This document shows, in pieces, positions 37,006-46,155 of a stretch of 64,000 nt of DNA (its first letter is position 1; every line of letters starts with the position of its first letter). A program made the position numbers and the translations under genes. Source of the stretch: Streptomyces diastatochromogenes (GTDB taxonomy: Bacteria > Actinomycetota > Actinomycetes > Streptomycetales > Streptomycetaceae); the NCBI GenBank assembly GCA_026913215.1, contig JAPTYK010000001.1, positions 1,550,001-1,614,000 of the forward strand, read 5' to 3'. The notes below the pieces were generated by a model. That model had not been told where the DNA came from. It searched no databases and was given only the letters and a program-made list of their open reading frames with translations.

Positions 37006-38451
37006 TTACTTCTTGCGGCCGCGCTTCGCGCACCCGCACCGAGAGGTGCAGCGGGTGCCCTCGAAGCCGAACTCCTCGCGCAGCCGGCGCTCGATGAAGC
37101 GGCGGTAGCCGGCCTCCAGGAAGCCGGAGGCGAAGAGCACGAAGCGGGGCGGCTTGGTGCCGGCCTGCGTGCCGAAGAGGATGCGGGGCTGCTTGCCGCC
37201 GCGGACCGGGTGCGGGTGGGCGGCGACGATCTCGCCCAGGAAGGCGTTGAGCCGGCCGGTGGGGACGCGGGTCTCCCAGCCGGCGAGGGCGGTCTCGATG
37301 GCCGGGACCAGCTTCTCCATGTGGCGGCCGGTCTTGGCGGAGACGTTGACCCGGGGCGCCCAGGAGACCTGCTGCATCTCGGTCTCGATCTCGCGCTCCA
37401 GGTAGTAGCGGCGCTCCTCGTCGAGCTCGTCCCACTTGTTGTAGGCGATGACGATGGCGCGGCCCGACTCGACCGCCATCGTGATGATGCGCTGGTCCTG
37501 GACCGAGATGGTGTCGGTGGTGTCGATGAGGATGACGGCCACCTCCGCCTTCTCGATGGCGGCGGCGGTCCGCAGGGAGGCGTAGTAGTCCGCGCCCGCC
37601 TGGAGGTGGACCTTCTTGCGGATGCCGGCGGTGTCGACGAACTTCCACGTCACGCCGCCGAGCTCGATGAGCTCGTCGACCGGGTCGCGGGTGGTGCCGG
37701 CCAGCTCGTTGACGACGACCCGGTCCTCGCCCGCGACCTTGTTGAGCAGGGAGGACTTGCCGACGTTCGGGCGGCCGATGAGGGCGATGCGGCGGGGGCC
37801 GCCCACCGCGTTGCCGAAGCGCTGCGCGGGGGCCTCGGGCAGCTTCTTCAGGACCTCGTCGAGGAGGTCGCCGGTGCCGCGGCCGTGCAGCGAGGAGACG
37901 GGGAACGGCTCGCCGAGGCCCAGGGACCAGAGCATGGCCGCGTCGGCCTCGCCGGACTGGCCGTCGACCTTGTTGGCGGCGAGGACGACCGGCTTCCCGG
38001 CGCGGCGGAGCAGCTTGACGACGGCCTCGTCGGTGTCGGTGGCGCCGACGGTGGCGTCCACGACGAAGAGGCAGGCGTCGGCGGCCTCGATGGCGTACTC
38101 GGCCTGGGCGGCGACGGAGGCGTCGATGCCGAGGACGTCCTGCTCCCAGCCGCCGGTGTCGACGACCTTGAAGCGGCGGCCGGCCCATTCGGCCTCGTAG
38201 GTGACGCGGTCGCGGGTGACGCCCGGCTTGTCCTCGACGACGGCCTCGCGGCGGCCGATGATGCGGTTCACCAGGGTCGACTTGCCGACGTTCGGCCGGC
38301 CGACGACGGCGAGAACGGGGAGCGGGCCGTGGCCGGCCTCCTCGATCGCGCCCTCGACGTCCTCGACGTCGAAGCCCTCTTCCGCGGCGAGCTCCATGAA
38401 CTCCGCGTACTCGGCGTCGCCAAGTGCCCCGTGGTCGTGCTGGTCGTTCAT
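37006..38451 (-). CDS. der: Ribosome-assembly GTPase Der
   Basis: This is the essential double-GTPase Der (EngA), which helps 50S ribosome assembly. Two G domains are seen: G1 'GRPNVGKST' (about residue 51) with 'DTGGWEQ' and 'NKVD', and G2 'GRPNVGKSS' (about residue 228) with 'DTAGIRKK' and 'NKWDELDEE'. The C-terminal KH-like domain ends 'RGRKK'. The length is 481 residues. An acidic N-terminal extension ('[17 protein letters not shown]') is typical of Streptomyces. Near the 3' end (37020-37065) the frame shifts and returns within 15 residues: '[14 protein letters not shown]' should read like '[15 protein letters not shown]'. That is three missing bases, probably errors. It is last in the cmk-plsC-der run. 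Confidence 0.95.
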   Translation of the reverse strand: MNDQHDHGALGDAEYAEFMELAAEEGFDVEDVEGAIEEAGHGPLPVLAVVGRPNVGKSTLVNRIIGRREAVVEDKPGVTRDRVTYEAEWAGRRFKVVDTGGWEQDVLGIDASVAAQAEYAIEAADACLFVVDATVGATDTDEAVVKLLRRAGKPVVLAANKVDGQSGEADAAMLWSLGLGEPFPVSSLHGRGTGDLLDEVLKKLPEAPAQRFGNAVGGPRRIALIGRPNVGKSSLLNKVAGEDRVVVNELAGTTRDPVDELIELGGVTWKFVDTAGIRKKVHLQAGADYYASLRTAAAIEKAEVAVILIDTTDTISVQDQRIITMAVESGRAIVIAYNKWDELDEERRYYLEREIETEMQQVSWAPRVNVSAKTGRHMEKLVPAIETALAGWETRVPTGRLNAFLGEIVAAHPHPVRGGKQPRILFGTQAGTKPPRFVLFASGFLEAGYRRFIERRLREEFGFEGTRCTSRCGCAKRGRKK

Positions 38452-38527
38452 GAAGTCCGTTCCTTGATCATTCGTGGTCGGTGGTCCCGGGCGGCCGGAG
38501 CCGTGGGGCCACTACTGAGAGTGTCGC

Positions 38528-39171
38528 TCAGCGCCCGGTGAGGCGCCTGGCGTTTTCCAGGTGGTCGGTGAGCCGGCCCTGGATCCGTACGGTGGCCTCG
38601 TCGAGGGCCTTGCGGGTGCGGCGGCCCGATCCGTCCCCGCATCGAAGGCGTCGCCGAAGACGACGTCGACGCGGCCGCGCAGCGGAGGCAGTGCCTTGAC
38701 CAACCGTCCGCGGCGCTCGGTGCTTCCCAGGACGGCGACCGGGACGATCGGCGCGCCGCTGCGGACGGCGAAGTACGCCAGGCCCGCGCGGAGCGAGGCG
38801 AAGTCGCCGTCGCCGCGGGTGCCCTCGGGGAAGATCCCGAGGACGCCGCCCTGCTCCAGGACGCCGAGCGCGTTGCCTATCGCGTGGCGGTCGGTGCTCT
38901 CCCGGTCCACCTTGACCTGCCCGATGCCCTCCAGGAAGCTGCCGAGCGGGCCGACGAACGCCTCCTTCTTGATGAGGAAGTGCACGGGGCGCGGGGCGGT
39001 GCCCATGAGCATGGGGCCGTCGATGTTGTGCGCGTGGTTGACGGCGAGGATGACGGGGCCGGAGGCCGGCACCCGCCAGGCGCCGAGGACGCGCGGTTTC
39101 CAGAAGCCGTACATCAGCCCGATGCCGATGCGACGGCCGACGGCGGCGCCCTTCTCGGAGGGCAGGGTCAC
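38528..39171 (-). CDS. plsC: 1-acyl-glycerol-3-phosphate acyltransferase (one frameshift)
   Basis: This is a membrane-associated PlsC-type acyltransferase of phospholipid synthesis, about 214 residues. The catalytic H-x4-D is in 'VNHAHNIDGPML' and the phosphate-binding motif is 'IFPEGTRGDGD'. GTG 39171 overlaps the cmk stop by four bases. One frame break near 38635 restores the end 'RIQGRLTDHLENARRLTGR'. The cmk-plsC-der arrangement is common in actinobacteria. Confidence 0.88.
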
Positions 39172-39842
39172 TTGACGCCCGCCCTCTTCTCCTCGACGAG
39201 GGTGACGACGCACTCGATGACCTGGTCGAGGGTGAGCTCGGTGGTGTCGACCTCGACGGCGTCGCCGGCCTTGGCGAGCGGGGAGGTCTTGCGGCTGGAG
39301 TCGGCCGCGTCCCGCTTGATGAGGGCTTCCTTCGTCGCGTGCACGTCGGCGCCCTTGAGCTCGCCGGAGCGGCGGGCGGCACGGGCCTCGGGCGAGGCCG
39401 TGAGGAAGATCTTCAGGTCGGCGTCCGGCAGGACGGTGGTGCCGATGTCCCGGCCCTCGACGACGATGCCGATCTCGGCGCCGCGGGCGATCGACCGCTG
39501 GAGCTCCGTGATCAGGCTCCGCACCTCGGGGACGGCGCTGACGGCGCTGACCTTGGAGGTGACCTCCTCGGTGCGGATCGGGCCGGAGGCGTCGGCGCCG
39601 TCGACGGTGATGGTGGGCCGGGCCGGGTCGGTGCCGGAGACGATGACCGGCTTGGACGCGGCGTTCGCGACGGCCTCGGCGTCGGTGACGTCCACGCCGT
39701 TGCTGATCATCCACCAGGTGATCGCCCGGTACTGGGCGCCCGTGTCGAGGTAGCTCAGCCCCAGCTTGGCGGCGACCGCCTTCGAGGTGCTGGACTTGCC
39801 CGTGCCGGAGGGCCCGTCGATGGCGACGATCACGGATTCCAC
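39168..39842 (-). CDS. cmk: Cytidylate kinase
   Basis: This is a CMP/dCMP kinase of 224 residues, intact. The P-loop is 'IDGPSGTGKSS'. Substrate-binding motifs are 'LDTGAQYRAIT', 'VVEGRDIGTTVLPDAD' and 'RDAADSSRKTSPL'. It supplies CDP and dCDP for nucleic-acid and lipid synthesis. GTG 39842 with GGAAGG upstream is the chosen start. It is followed by plsC and der. It lies 132 bases downstream of tyrA, so it may have its own promoter. Confidence 0.93.
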   Translation of the reverse strand: MESVIVAIDGPSGTGKSSTSKAVAAKLGLSYLDTGAQYRAITWWMISNGVDVTDAEAVANAASKPVIVSGTDPARPTITVDGADASGPIRTEEVTSKVSAVSAVPEVRSLITELQRSIARGAEIGIVVEGRDIGTTVLPDADLKIFLTASPEARAARRSGELKGADVHATKEALIKRDAADSSRKTSPLAKAGDAVEVDTTELTLDQVIECVVTLVEEKRAGVK

Positions 39843-39974
39843 GGTGGGAACACCTTCCTGGGGTGCGCGGTAGGGCCCGGCGGTGTGCGGGGACCCCCAC
39901 AAGGTTACCGAGTCCCCGACACCTGCTCGGCCCCGCGCCCGCCTGTAGGGGCGCGGGACCGGCACGGGGCGGCG

Positions 39975-41061
39975 TCAGGTCGTGCGGAGGGACCAGCCGC
40001 GCTCCTGGAGGGCGGTGCCGAGGGGGCCGCGGCCGACGGTTCGACCATGAGCTGGACCAGACCGGCCTGCTGGCCGGTGGCGTGCTCGATGCGGACGTCC
40101 TCGATGTTGACGCCCGCGCGGCCCGCGTCCGCGAAGATGCGGGCGAGTTCGCCGGGCTGGTCGCTGATGAGGACGGCGACGGTCTCGTAGGCCGTGGGGG
40201 CGGCGCCGTGTTTGCCGGGGACGCGGGCGCGGCCGGCGTTGCCGCGCCGGAGGACGTCCTCGACGCCCGTGGCGCCGTCGCGGCGCTCGTCGGCGGAGGA
40301 GGACTGGAGGGACCGCAGGGCGCGGACGGTCTCGTCGAGGTCGGCGGCGACGCCGGAGAGGACGTCGGCGACGGGTCCGGGGTTGGCGGAGAGGATCTCC
40401 AGCCACATGCGCGGGTCGGAGGCCGCGATCCGGGTGACGTCGCGGATGCCCTGCCCGCAGAGGCGTACGGCGGACTCCTCGGCCTCCTCCAGGCGCGCGG
40501 CGACCATCGAGGACACCAGCTGCGGGGTGTGGGAGACCAGGGCGACGGCCCGGTCGTGGGCGTCGGCGTCCATGACGACGGGGACGGCCCGGCAGAGGGC
40601 GACGAGCTCCAGGGCGAGGTTGAGGACCTCGGTGTCGGTGTCCCGGGTCGGGGTGAGGACCCAGGGCCGGCCCTCGAAGAGGTCGGCGGTGCCGGCGAGG
40701 GGGCCGGAGCGCTCCTTGCCGGCCATGGGGTGGGTGCCGATGTACGTGGTGAGGTCGAGGCCGAGGGCCTCCAGCTCGCGCTTGGGGCCGCCCTTGACGC
40801 TGGCCACGTCGAGGTAGCCGCGGGCGGTCCCGGCCTTCATGGCCTCGGCGAGGGTGGCGGCCACGTGCGCGGGGGCACGGCGACGACGGCGAGGTCCACG
40901 GGGCCCTCGGGCGCCTCGTCGGTGCCCGCGCCGAGCGCGGCGGCCGTGCGCGCGCGCACCGGGTCGTGGTCCCGCAGGTGGACGGTCACGCCGCGGCCCG
41001 CGAGGGCGAGGGCGGCGGAGGTGCCGATGAGGCCGGTTCCGATGACGAGCGCTGTTCTCAC
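39975..41061 (-). CDS. tyrA: Prephenate dehydrogenase with ACT domain (frameshifted)
   Basis: This is the tyrosine-pathway prephenate dehydrogenase, about 362 residues. The NAD-binding motif is 'VIGTGLIGTSAALAL'. The catalytic-domain segments are 'YLDVASVKGGPKRELE', 'GTHPMAGKERSGP' (with the active His) and 'SHTPQLVSSMVAARL'. A C-terminal ACT domain ('ETVAVLISDQPGELARIF') suggests feedback control by an aromatic amino acid. GTG 41061 overlaps the aroH stop, so chorismate mutase and dehydrogenase are coupled. Frame breaks near 40875 and 40035 are single-base. Confidence 0.92.
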
Positions 41062-41420
41062 TGGGCGATGTCCTTGCGCAGGGCGGCCGCGGCGCCGAGG
41101 TAGACGTGCGCGATCCGTGACTTGGGAAGTTCGGTCTCGACGTGGGCGAGGAGCCGGACGACCCTCGGCATCGCACCCTCGATGTCGAGTTCCTGTGCGC
41201 AGATCAGGGGGACGTCGACGATGCCGATGTCCCGGGCCGCGGCGGCGGGGAAGTCGCTGTGGAGATCGGGCGTGGCCGTGAACCAGATGCTGATGAGGTC
41301 GTCGGCGGTGAGCCCGTTGCGTTCGAGGACGGCGGTGAGCAGTTCCTCGACCTGCTCGCGCATGTGTCCGGCCTCGTCCCGCTCCAGCTGGACGGCTCCT
41401 CGGACCGCTCGTACCGCCAC
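41058..41420 (-). CDS. aroH: AroH-type chorismate mutase
   Basis: This is a 120-residue monofunctional chorismate mutase of the AroH (trimeric, Bacillus) class, intact. It converts chorismate to prephenate for Tyr and Phe. Key segments are the N-terminal 'AVRAVRGAVQLERDE', 'ISIWFTATPDLHSDFPA', 'VPLICAQELDIEGAMPRVVR' (with the Cys and Arg near the active site) and 'HVYLGAAAALRKDI'. GTG 41420 follows AAGGAG at six bases. It is the first gene of the aroH-tyrA pair. Confidence 0.92.
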   Translation of the reverse strand: MAVRAVRGAVQLERDEAGHMREQVEELLTAVLERNGLTADDLISIWFTATPDLHSDFPAAAARDIGIVDVPLICAQELDIEGAMPRVVRLLAHVETELPKSRIAHVYLGAAAALRKDIAQ

Positions 41421-41481
41421 GTCGTACTCCTTCGCCTGCGTCAGTGCTCCGTTCAGCCTAGTCAGCGGCGGGGACGGCGTG

Positions 41482-41532
41482 CCGCGACGCCCGCCCTCCG
41501 AGACGGAACGGGACGGAGGGCGGGCGTCGCGG
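41482..41532 (-). terminator. Hairpin terminator after the YidB-like gene
   Basis: An 18-bp perfect stem (CCGCGACGCCCGCCCTCC and complement) with a 15-base loop lies 8 bases after the YidB-like stop on the minus strand and upstream of aroH. Confidence 0.82.
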
Positions 41533-41539
41533 TGCGGGG

Positions 41540-41973
41540 TCAGAGCCGCTGCTCGCGGATGATCTCCTCCAGGGAGGCGCCCTGGGGCAGCGAGCCGTCC
41601 GGGGTCAGGGTGTCGACGACCCGCGGCAGCGAGTGCGCGATCTGGTCGGCGGCCTCCTGCGGGCTGACGCCGGCCTCCGCCGCGACCTTCTGGAGGGTCT
41701 CGTCGGGGAGGGCCTCGGCGATCCGGGCGCCGCTGACGGCCTGGTTCTCGCCGGTGCCGACCCAGGACTGGGCCTGGTCGGCGAGACCGGCCTTGGTGAG
41801 CATGTCGAGGAGCCCGCCGAGCGGGTTCGAGCCGTTGCCGCCGCTCTGGCCTCCCATGAGGGACCCGAGCAGGGAGCCGAGGATGCCGCCGGCACCGCCG
41901 CCGCCCTGTCCACCGGCGCCGCCGGCGCCGCCGAGGAGGCCCCGAGGAGACTGCCGAGGTCGTTACCCGCCAT
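41540..41973 (-). CDS. YidB-like DUF937 protein (one frameshift)
   Basis: This is a protein of about 144 residues of the DUF937/YidB group, function unknown. The N-terminal half is Gly/Leu-rich with repeats such as 'GGILGSLLGSLMGGQSGG'. The folded C-terminal half has 'LTKAGLADQAQSWVGTGENQAVS' (key 'QAQSWVGTGEN'), 'EALPDETLQKVAAEAGVS' and 'LPRVVDTLTPDGSLP'. ATG 41973 is the start; one added base near 41940 restores the frame. It is a single-gene unit. Confidence 0.82.
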
Positions 41974-42106
41974 GATCCTGCCTTTCGTCCGGGACGGAAC
42001 ACGCCCAATGTCACCCGAACCGGGCCACTCCGCCACCCGGGGTACACGACGGGCGCGGGCAGGCGTGTTGCGGGCGGCGGGAGGGCCGCGTGACGAAGCT
42101 GGCGGC

Positions 42107-42512
42107 ATGACTTCGAGCGCCACCCACGCCGCACCGTCCTGCTGGCCACCGCGGCCCTGACGGCGGGCTGCGGCTCGGACGGGGAGGTGGCGGCGGCACG
42201 GGCACGAGCACGGCTCCGAACAGCCCCACCGCCCTGGCCAGGACCTCCCAGATCCCCGTCGGCGGCGGCACGGTCTTCGCCGAGGAGAAGGTCGTCGTGA
42301 CGCAGCCGACGGCGGGCGTGTTCAAGGCGTTCTCCGCGATCTGCACCCACCAGGGCTGCACGGTGAACAAGGTCGCGGACGGCACGATCGACTGTCCCTG
42401 CCACGGCTCCAAGTACCGCGTCGCCGACGGGTCGGTGGCGGCGGGACCGGCTCCCCGCCCCCTCCCGGCCGAACGGATCACCGTCTCGGGGGAAACGATC
42501 ACTCTGGCGTAA
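42107..42512 (+). CDS. Rieske [2Fe-2S] lipoprotein with Tat-like signal (frameshifted)
   Basis: This is a small exported iron-sulfur protein of about 135 residues. The signal region reads 'HARRTVLLATAALTAGCG' after repair: twin Arg, hydrophobic stretch and lipobox, so Tat export plus lipid anchoring is likely. The Rieske cluster motifs are 'CTHQGCTV' and 'CPCHGSKY'. Frame breaks near 42135 and 42188 are single-base. It is not next to cytochrome bc genes. It probably passes electrons on the outer membrane face, partner unknown. Confidence 0.85.
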
Positions 42513-42522
42513 TCTGCCCCGC

Positions 42523-43212
42523 ATGACTCCGGACGAGCTGGTGCGCGAGCACACGATCTACTCCTGCGTGATGGGCTCGCGCGCCTTCGGCCTGGCGACC
42601 GAGGACAGCGACACCGACGTACGGGGCGTCTACCTCGCCCCGACGCCGCTCTTCTGGCGCTTCGACAAGCCTCCGGCGCATGTGGAGGGGCCGCGCCCGG
42701 AGCAGTTCAGCTGGGAGCTGGAACGCTTCTGCGAGCTCGCCCTGCGCAACAACCCGAACGTCCTGGAGTGCCTCCACTCCCCCGTCGTCGAGCACGTCGA
42801 CGACTGGGGCCGCGAGCTCCTCTCGCTGCGCGGCGCCTTCCTGTCCCGCCGCGCCCACCAGACCTTCGTCCGGTACGCGGGCAGCCAGCGCCGCAAGCTC
42901 GACGCGGACGTCCGCCAGTACGGCCATCCGCGCTGGAAGCACGCCATGCACCTGCTGCGGCTCCTGACCACCTGCCGCGACCTGCTGCGCACCGGCGAGC
43001 TCCGCATCGACGTCGGCGAGGACCGCGACCGCCTCCTCGCCGTCAAGCGCGGCGAGGTCCCCTGGACCGGGGTCGAGTCCTGGATGAACCGCCTCCAGGA
43101 GGAGGCGGACCACGCCCACGACACGACCCCCCTCCCCGCCGCCCCCGACGAACCCCGCGTCCAGGACTTCCTGACCCGCGCCCGCCGGGCCTCGGCCCTG
43201 GCCGAGCTCTAG
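42523..43212 (+). CDS. DNA polymerase beta-superfamily nucleotidyltransferase (YcgL-like)
   Basis: This is an intact 229-residue protein of the COG3541-type predicted nucleotidyltransferases. The motif is 'MGSRAFGLATEDSDTDVRGVY', with the G-S-x-x-x-G and D-x-D metal-binding residues. The C-terminal part is helical ('HAMHLLRLLTTCRDLLRTGE'). The start ATG 42523 is 10 bases after the Rieske stop, so the two may be co-transcribed. The substrate nucleotide and target are unknown. Confidence 0.82.
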   Translation: MTPDELVREHTIYSCVMGSRAFGLATEDSDTDVRGVYLAPTPLFWRFDKPPAHVEGPRPEQFSWELERFCELALRNNPNVLECLHSPVVEHVDDWGRELLSLRGAFLSRRAHQTFVRYAGSQRRKLDADVRQYGHPRWKHAMHLLRLLTTCRDLLRTGELRIDVGEDRDRLLAVKRGEVPWTGVESWMNRLQEEADHAHDTTPLPAAPDEPRVQDFLTRARRASALAEL

Positions 43213-43213
43213 C

Positions 43214-44235
43214 TCACGCGTCCCAGAGCGCGCCGAAGGTCAGCAGGTCGCTGCGGTACTCGACGCGCTCCGCCCACTCCTTCGGCCAGGCGTCCGCGCC
43301 GAGGTGGGCGCCGGCGAAGGCGCCCGCGAGGGCGGCGATCGAGTCGGAGTCGCCGCGGGTGCAGGCGGCGCGGCGGAGGGCCGTGAGGGGCTCGTCGGGA
43401 AGAGCAGGAAGCAGAGGAGCCCGGTCGCGAGGGCCTCCTCGGCGATCCAGCCGTCGCCGGTGTACTCACAGGGGTCGAGCTCCGGGTCGGCCGTGCGCTG
43501 GACGGCGTCGAGGCGCTCCAGGACGGCCAGGCACTCGTCCCAGCCGCGCTGGACGAAGTGCGCGGCGCTGGAGTCCTGGGCGCGGGTCCACAGGTCGCCG
43601 AGCCAGTGCTCGCGGTAGACGGAGCGGTTCTCGTACGCGTACGAGCGCAGCCGCCCGACGAGCCCGGCCGGGTCCACGCCCTGCGCCAGCAGGTACACGG
43701 CGCGGGCCGTGAGGTCGGAGGCGGCGAGCGCGGTGGGGTGACCGTGGGTCAGGCCCGACTGGAGCTGCGCTGCCCCCGCCCGCTGCTCGTCGCTGAGCCC
43801 GGGGACGAGCCCGATGGGGGCGACCCGCATGTTGGCGCCGCAGCCCTTGGAGTGGATCTGGCTTGCGTCCTGCCAGGGGATGTCGGTCATCAGCAGCCCA
43901 CAGGCGGTCAGGCAGGTGTTGCCGGGGGCCCGGTTGTTCTCCGGGGAGCGGTACCAGTCGACGAACTCGTCGCGGACGGGTCCGACGAGCCGCTCCGGGG
44001 CGAGGACGCCCCGGTCCATGGCGGTGCGGATGCCCCGGGCGAAGGCGAGGGTCATCTGGGTGTCGTCGGTGACGCGGCCGTTGTCGGGGAGCTTCATCTC
44101 CCGCCACGGGCCGTACCAGCCGATGATCCGTGGCACGTCGCTGAACTCCGTGGGGCGGCCCAGCGCGTCCCCGAGCGCCAGCCCGATCAGGGACCCGGTC
44201 GCGGCCTGCTTGGGGGCGGTGCGGGTGAGGTTCAT
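43214..44235 (-). CDS. ADP-ribosylglycohydrolase (one frameshift)
   Basis: This is a DraG/ARH-type enzyme of about 340 residues that removes ADP-ribose from proteins or small molecules. Metal-binding motifs are 'GSLIGLALGDALGRPTEF', 'VTDDTQMTLAFARG' (T-D-D-T) and, after one base is added near 43395, 'RGDSDSIAALAGAFAG' (D-S-D). ATG 44235 overlaps the Nudix stop by four bases. It is the last gene of the NadR-Nudix-DraG operon, so it probably feeds free ADP-ribose into NAD-related salvage. Confidence 0.88.
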
Positions 44236-44969
44236 GCGGGGCGTCCTTCCGGTCGCAGGAGGGGCGGGTGGAGGGTGGTGGCCTCGCCCGCCCGGTAGAG
44301 GGCGGCCGGTTTCCCCCGTCCGCCGGTGAGGCGCGGGGGTCCTTCCACGGCCCGGACGAAGCCGGGCGTGGTGAGGACCTTGCGCCGGAAGTTGGGGCGG
44401 TCGAGTTCGACGCCCCAGACCGTCTCGTAGACCTGCCGCAGCTCGCCGAGGGTGAACTCGGGCGGGCAGAAGGCGGTCGCGAGGCAGGTGTACTCCAGCT
44501 TGGCGCCGACCCGTTCGTGGGCGTCGGCGAGGATCCGCTCGTGGTCGAAGGCGAGCCGGCCGTGCGTGCCGTACGGGATCCACCGGGCCTGGGCCGCGTC
44601 GCCGCCGCCGCGCGGCTCGGGCGGGTCGGGGACGAGCGCGGTGAAGGCGACGGAGACGACCCGCATCCTCGGGTCGCGGTCCGGTTCGGAGTAGGTGCGG
44701 AGCTGTTCGAGGTGGAGGTCGGCGACGGTGGTCCCGGAGAGCCCGGTCTCCTCGGCGAGTTCGCGGCGGGCGGCCGTCTCGGCGGACTCGCGGGGCAGCA
44801 CGAAGCCCCCGGGCAGGGCCCAGGATCCGGCGTACGGCTCCTGGCCGCGCTCGACGAGCAGGACGTGGAGGCGTTCCTCGCGGATCGTGAGGACGGCGAG
44901 GTCGACGGTGACGGCGAACGGCTCGAAGGCGTACGGGTCGTATCCCTCGGGGGCCCGGTGGGTGCTCAT
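44232..44969 (-). CDS. nrtR: NrtR-like Nudix regulator/hydrolase
   Basis: This is an intact 245-residue Nudix protein with a C-terminal winged helix, the layout of NrtR repressors of NAD metabolism, which sense ADP-ribose. The Nudix box is complete ('GGFVLPRESAETAARRELAE' then 'ETGL'), so it may still hydrolyse its ligand. The DNA-binding part is 'TLGELRQVYETVWGVELDRPNFRRKVL' (key 'LDRPNFRRKVL'). It overlaps the next gene (ADP-ribosylglycohydrolase) and the upstream NadR-like gene by four bases each. A palindrome at 46049-46070 upstream of the operon is a good candidate for its operator. Confidence 0.82.
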   Translation of the reverse strand: MSTHRAPEGYDPYAFEPFAVTVDLAVLTIREERLHVLLVERGQEPYAGSWALPGGFVLPRESAETAARRELAEETGLSGTTVADLHLEQLRTYSEPDRDPRMRVVSVAFTALVPDPPEPRGGGDAAQARWIPYGTHGRLAFDHERILADAHERVGAKLEYTCLATAFCPPEFTLGELRQVYETVWGVELDRPNFRRKVLTTPGFVRAVEGPPRLTGGRGKPAALYRAGEATTLHPPLLRPEGRPA

Positions 44970-45949
44970 CGGCGCTCCGGCTGGGGTTCGGTGAGGTGGC
45001 CGCCCTCGGCGAGCAGCGCGTCGACGGCGGCGACGGCGGCCGCGAGCCGCTCCTCGTGGGGGCCGGTGAGGACGGCGGTGCGGCGGCCGGTGTGGGCGAG
45101 CTGGGTGAGGAGCGCGCGGTCATCCAGGGCCGCAGCCCGTCCGGGTCGTCGGCGCGGTCGATGCCCCGGTGGTCGGTGAGCAGCCAGAGGTGCTGGCGGC
45201 CGTGGGCGGCGATCTCGCCGACGGCGGGGCTGGGGGTGCCGAAGTGGCGCTCGTGCCGGATGGTGGCGGCGAAGGCGTCGGTGTCGCAGAAGAGGACGGG
45301 CGAGCCGTCCCGGGCGGCCTCCTCCTCCGTTCGGCCTGGCGCTGGGCGATGACGGCGAGGTCGGAGGAGCGCAGGGGTGCCCGGGTGCGCCGAACCCGCC
45401 CTCGTACTCCGCTACGCGGCGGGTGCGGGCCCAGACGCCGCCGCGCCGCCGGTAGTGGTCGGTGAGGGCGCGGGCCATGGTGGTGGTGCCGGTGGACTCG
45501 GCGCCCAGGAGGACGACGCGCCGGGTGAGCGCGGCCCGTACCGGCGGCTCCAGGAAGTCCCAGAAGGCGGCGGGGTCCTCGCGTACGGCGGTGTCGGAGA
45601 AGGGGTGGACCGGGGCGACGCGGACGGTCGTGGCGCCGAGGCGGCGGGCGAGCCCGTCCCCGTACGACTCGTACGGCTCCGGAGCGGCGTTCCCGTACGG
45701 CTGCGGGACGAAGACGGCGTCGACCCGCTCGGGGCCCTCGTACCGCTCGCCGCCGACGACGAGGACGTCGGGGTGGACCTCGCGCATCCAGGCGATCCGG
45801 TCCTCCGGGGGAAGGGTGTCCCCGGCGGAGGCGCGGACGAGCACGGTGAGGCGCTCGCAGTGGTCGCGCGCGGTGCGGACGAGGTGGTGGTGGCCGGCGT
45901 GCGGCGGGTGGAACCGGCCGGGGACGAGGCCGTGGCCGTGGCGCTTCAT
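44966..45949 (-). CDS. nadR: NadR-like NMN adenylyltransferase / ribosylnicotinamide kinase (frameshifted)
   Basis: This is a two-domain NAD-salvage protein of about 328 residues. The N-terminal nucleotidyltransferase domain has 'VPGRFHPPHAGHHHLV' (H-x-G-H) and 'WMREVHPDVLVVGGE'. The C-terminal kinase-like domain starts 'VVLLGAESTGTTTMARAL'; the P-loop lysine of NadR kinases is Thr here. ATG 45949 follows GGGGAG. Frame breaks near 45380, 45335 and 45125 are single-base; the true sequence includes 'DLAVIAQRQAE' and 'HLWLLTDHRGIDRADD'. It is first in a coupled operon with NrtR-like and ADP-ribosylglycohydrolase genes. Confidence 0.82.
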   Translation of the reverse strand: MKRHGHGLVPGRFHPPHAGHHHLVRTARDHCERLTVLVRASAGDTLPPEDRIAWMREVHPDVLVVGGERYEGPERVDAVFVPQPYGNAAPEPYESYGDGLARRLGATTVRVAPVHPFSDTAVREDPAAFWDFLEPPVRAALTRRVVLLGAESTGTTTMARALTDHYRRRGGVWARTRRVAEYEGGFGAPGHPCAPPTSPSSPSARPNGGGGRPGRLARPLLRHRRLRRHHPARAPLRHPQPRRRRDRRPRPPAPLAAHRPPGHRPRRRPGRAAALDDRALLTQLAHTGRRTAVLTGPHEERLAAAVAAVDALLAEGGHLTEPQPERR

Positions 45950-46048
45950 GAGGTGCTCCCCGCCATGGACGGCCCTGTCTCGCGACCTGATCCACCCCCG
46001 TGGGTCCAGGTCCACCGGCTGCGCATGGCGGGCTCACCTCCGATCTCT

Positions 46049-46070
46049 TTAAGAGTCACCTTGACTATAA
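46049..46070. promoter_or_regulatory. AT-rich palindrome upstream of the NadR-NrtR-DraG operon
   Basis: TTAAG-AGTCA-CCT-TGACT-ATAA is an imperfect 22-bp palindrome with a perfect AGTCA/TGACT core, about 100 bases before the operon start. It stands out as AT-rich in very GC-rich surroundings. Position and symmetry suggest an operator, most simply for the Nudix regulator encoded in the operon. Confidence 0.5.
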
Positions 46071-46103
46071 AACGCGCCGCCGCCCCACAAGGCCCGCGGA
46101 CGC

Positions 46104-46138
46104 AGAAGCCCGTGACCGCCGGGCGGTCACGGGCTTCT
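46104..46138 (-). terminator. Hairpin terminator after rluB
   Basis: A perfect inverted repeat (AGAAGCCCGTGACCGCC / GGCGGTCACGGGCTTCT) with a one-base loop lies 17 bases after the rluB stop. Confidence 0.85.
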
Positions 46139-46155
46139 CACGGGTGGCGCGGGGC

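Noticed and set aside
35105..38188. A 1027-codon open frame on the minus strand across rpf, the hypotheticals and der
   Set aside because: It is mainly a wrong-frame reading of der and the antisense of the hypothetical gene. The der frame 37006-38451 has two complete GTPase domains and explains the region.
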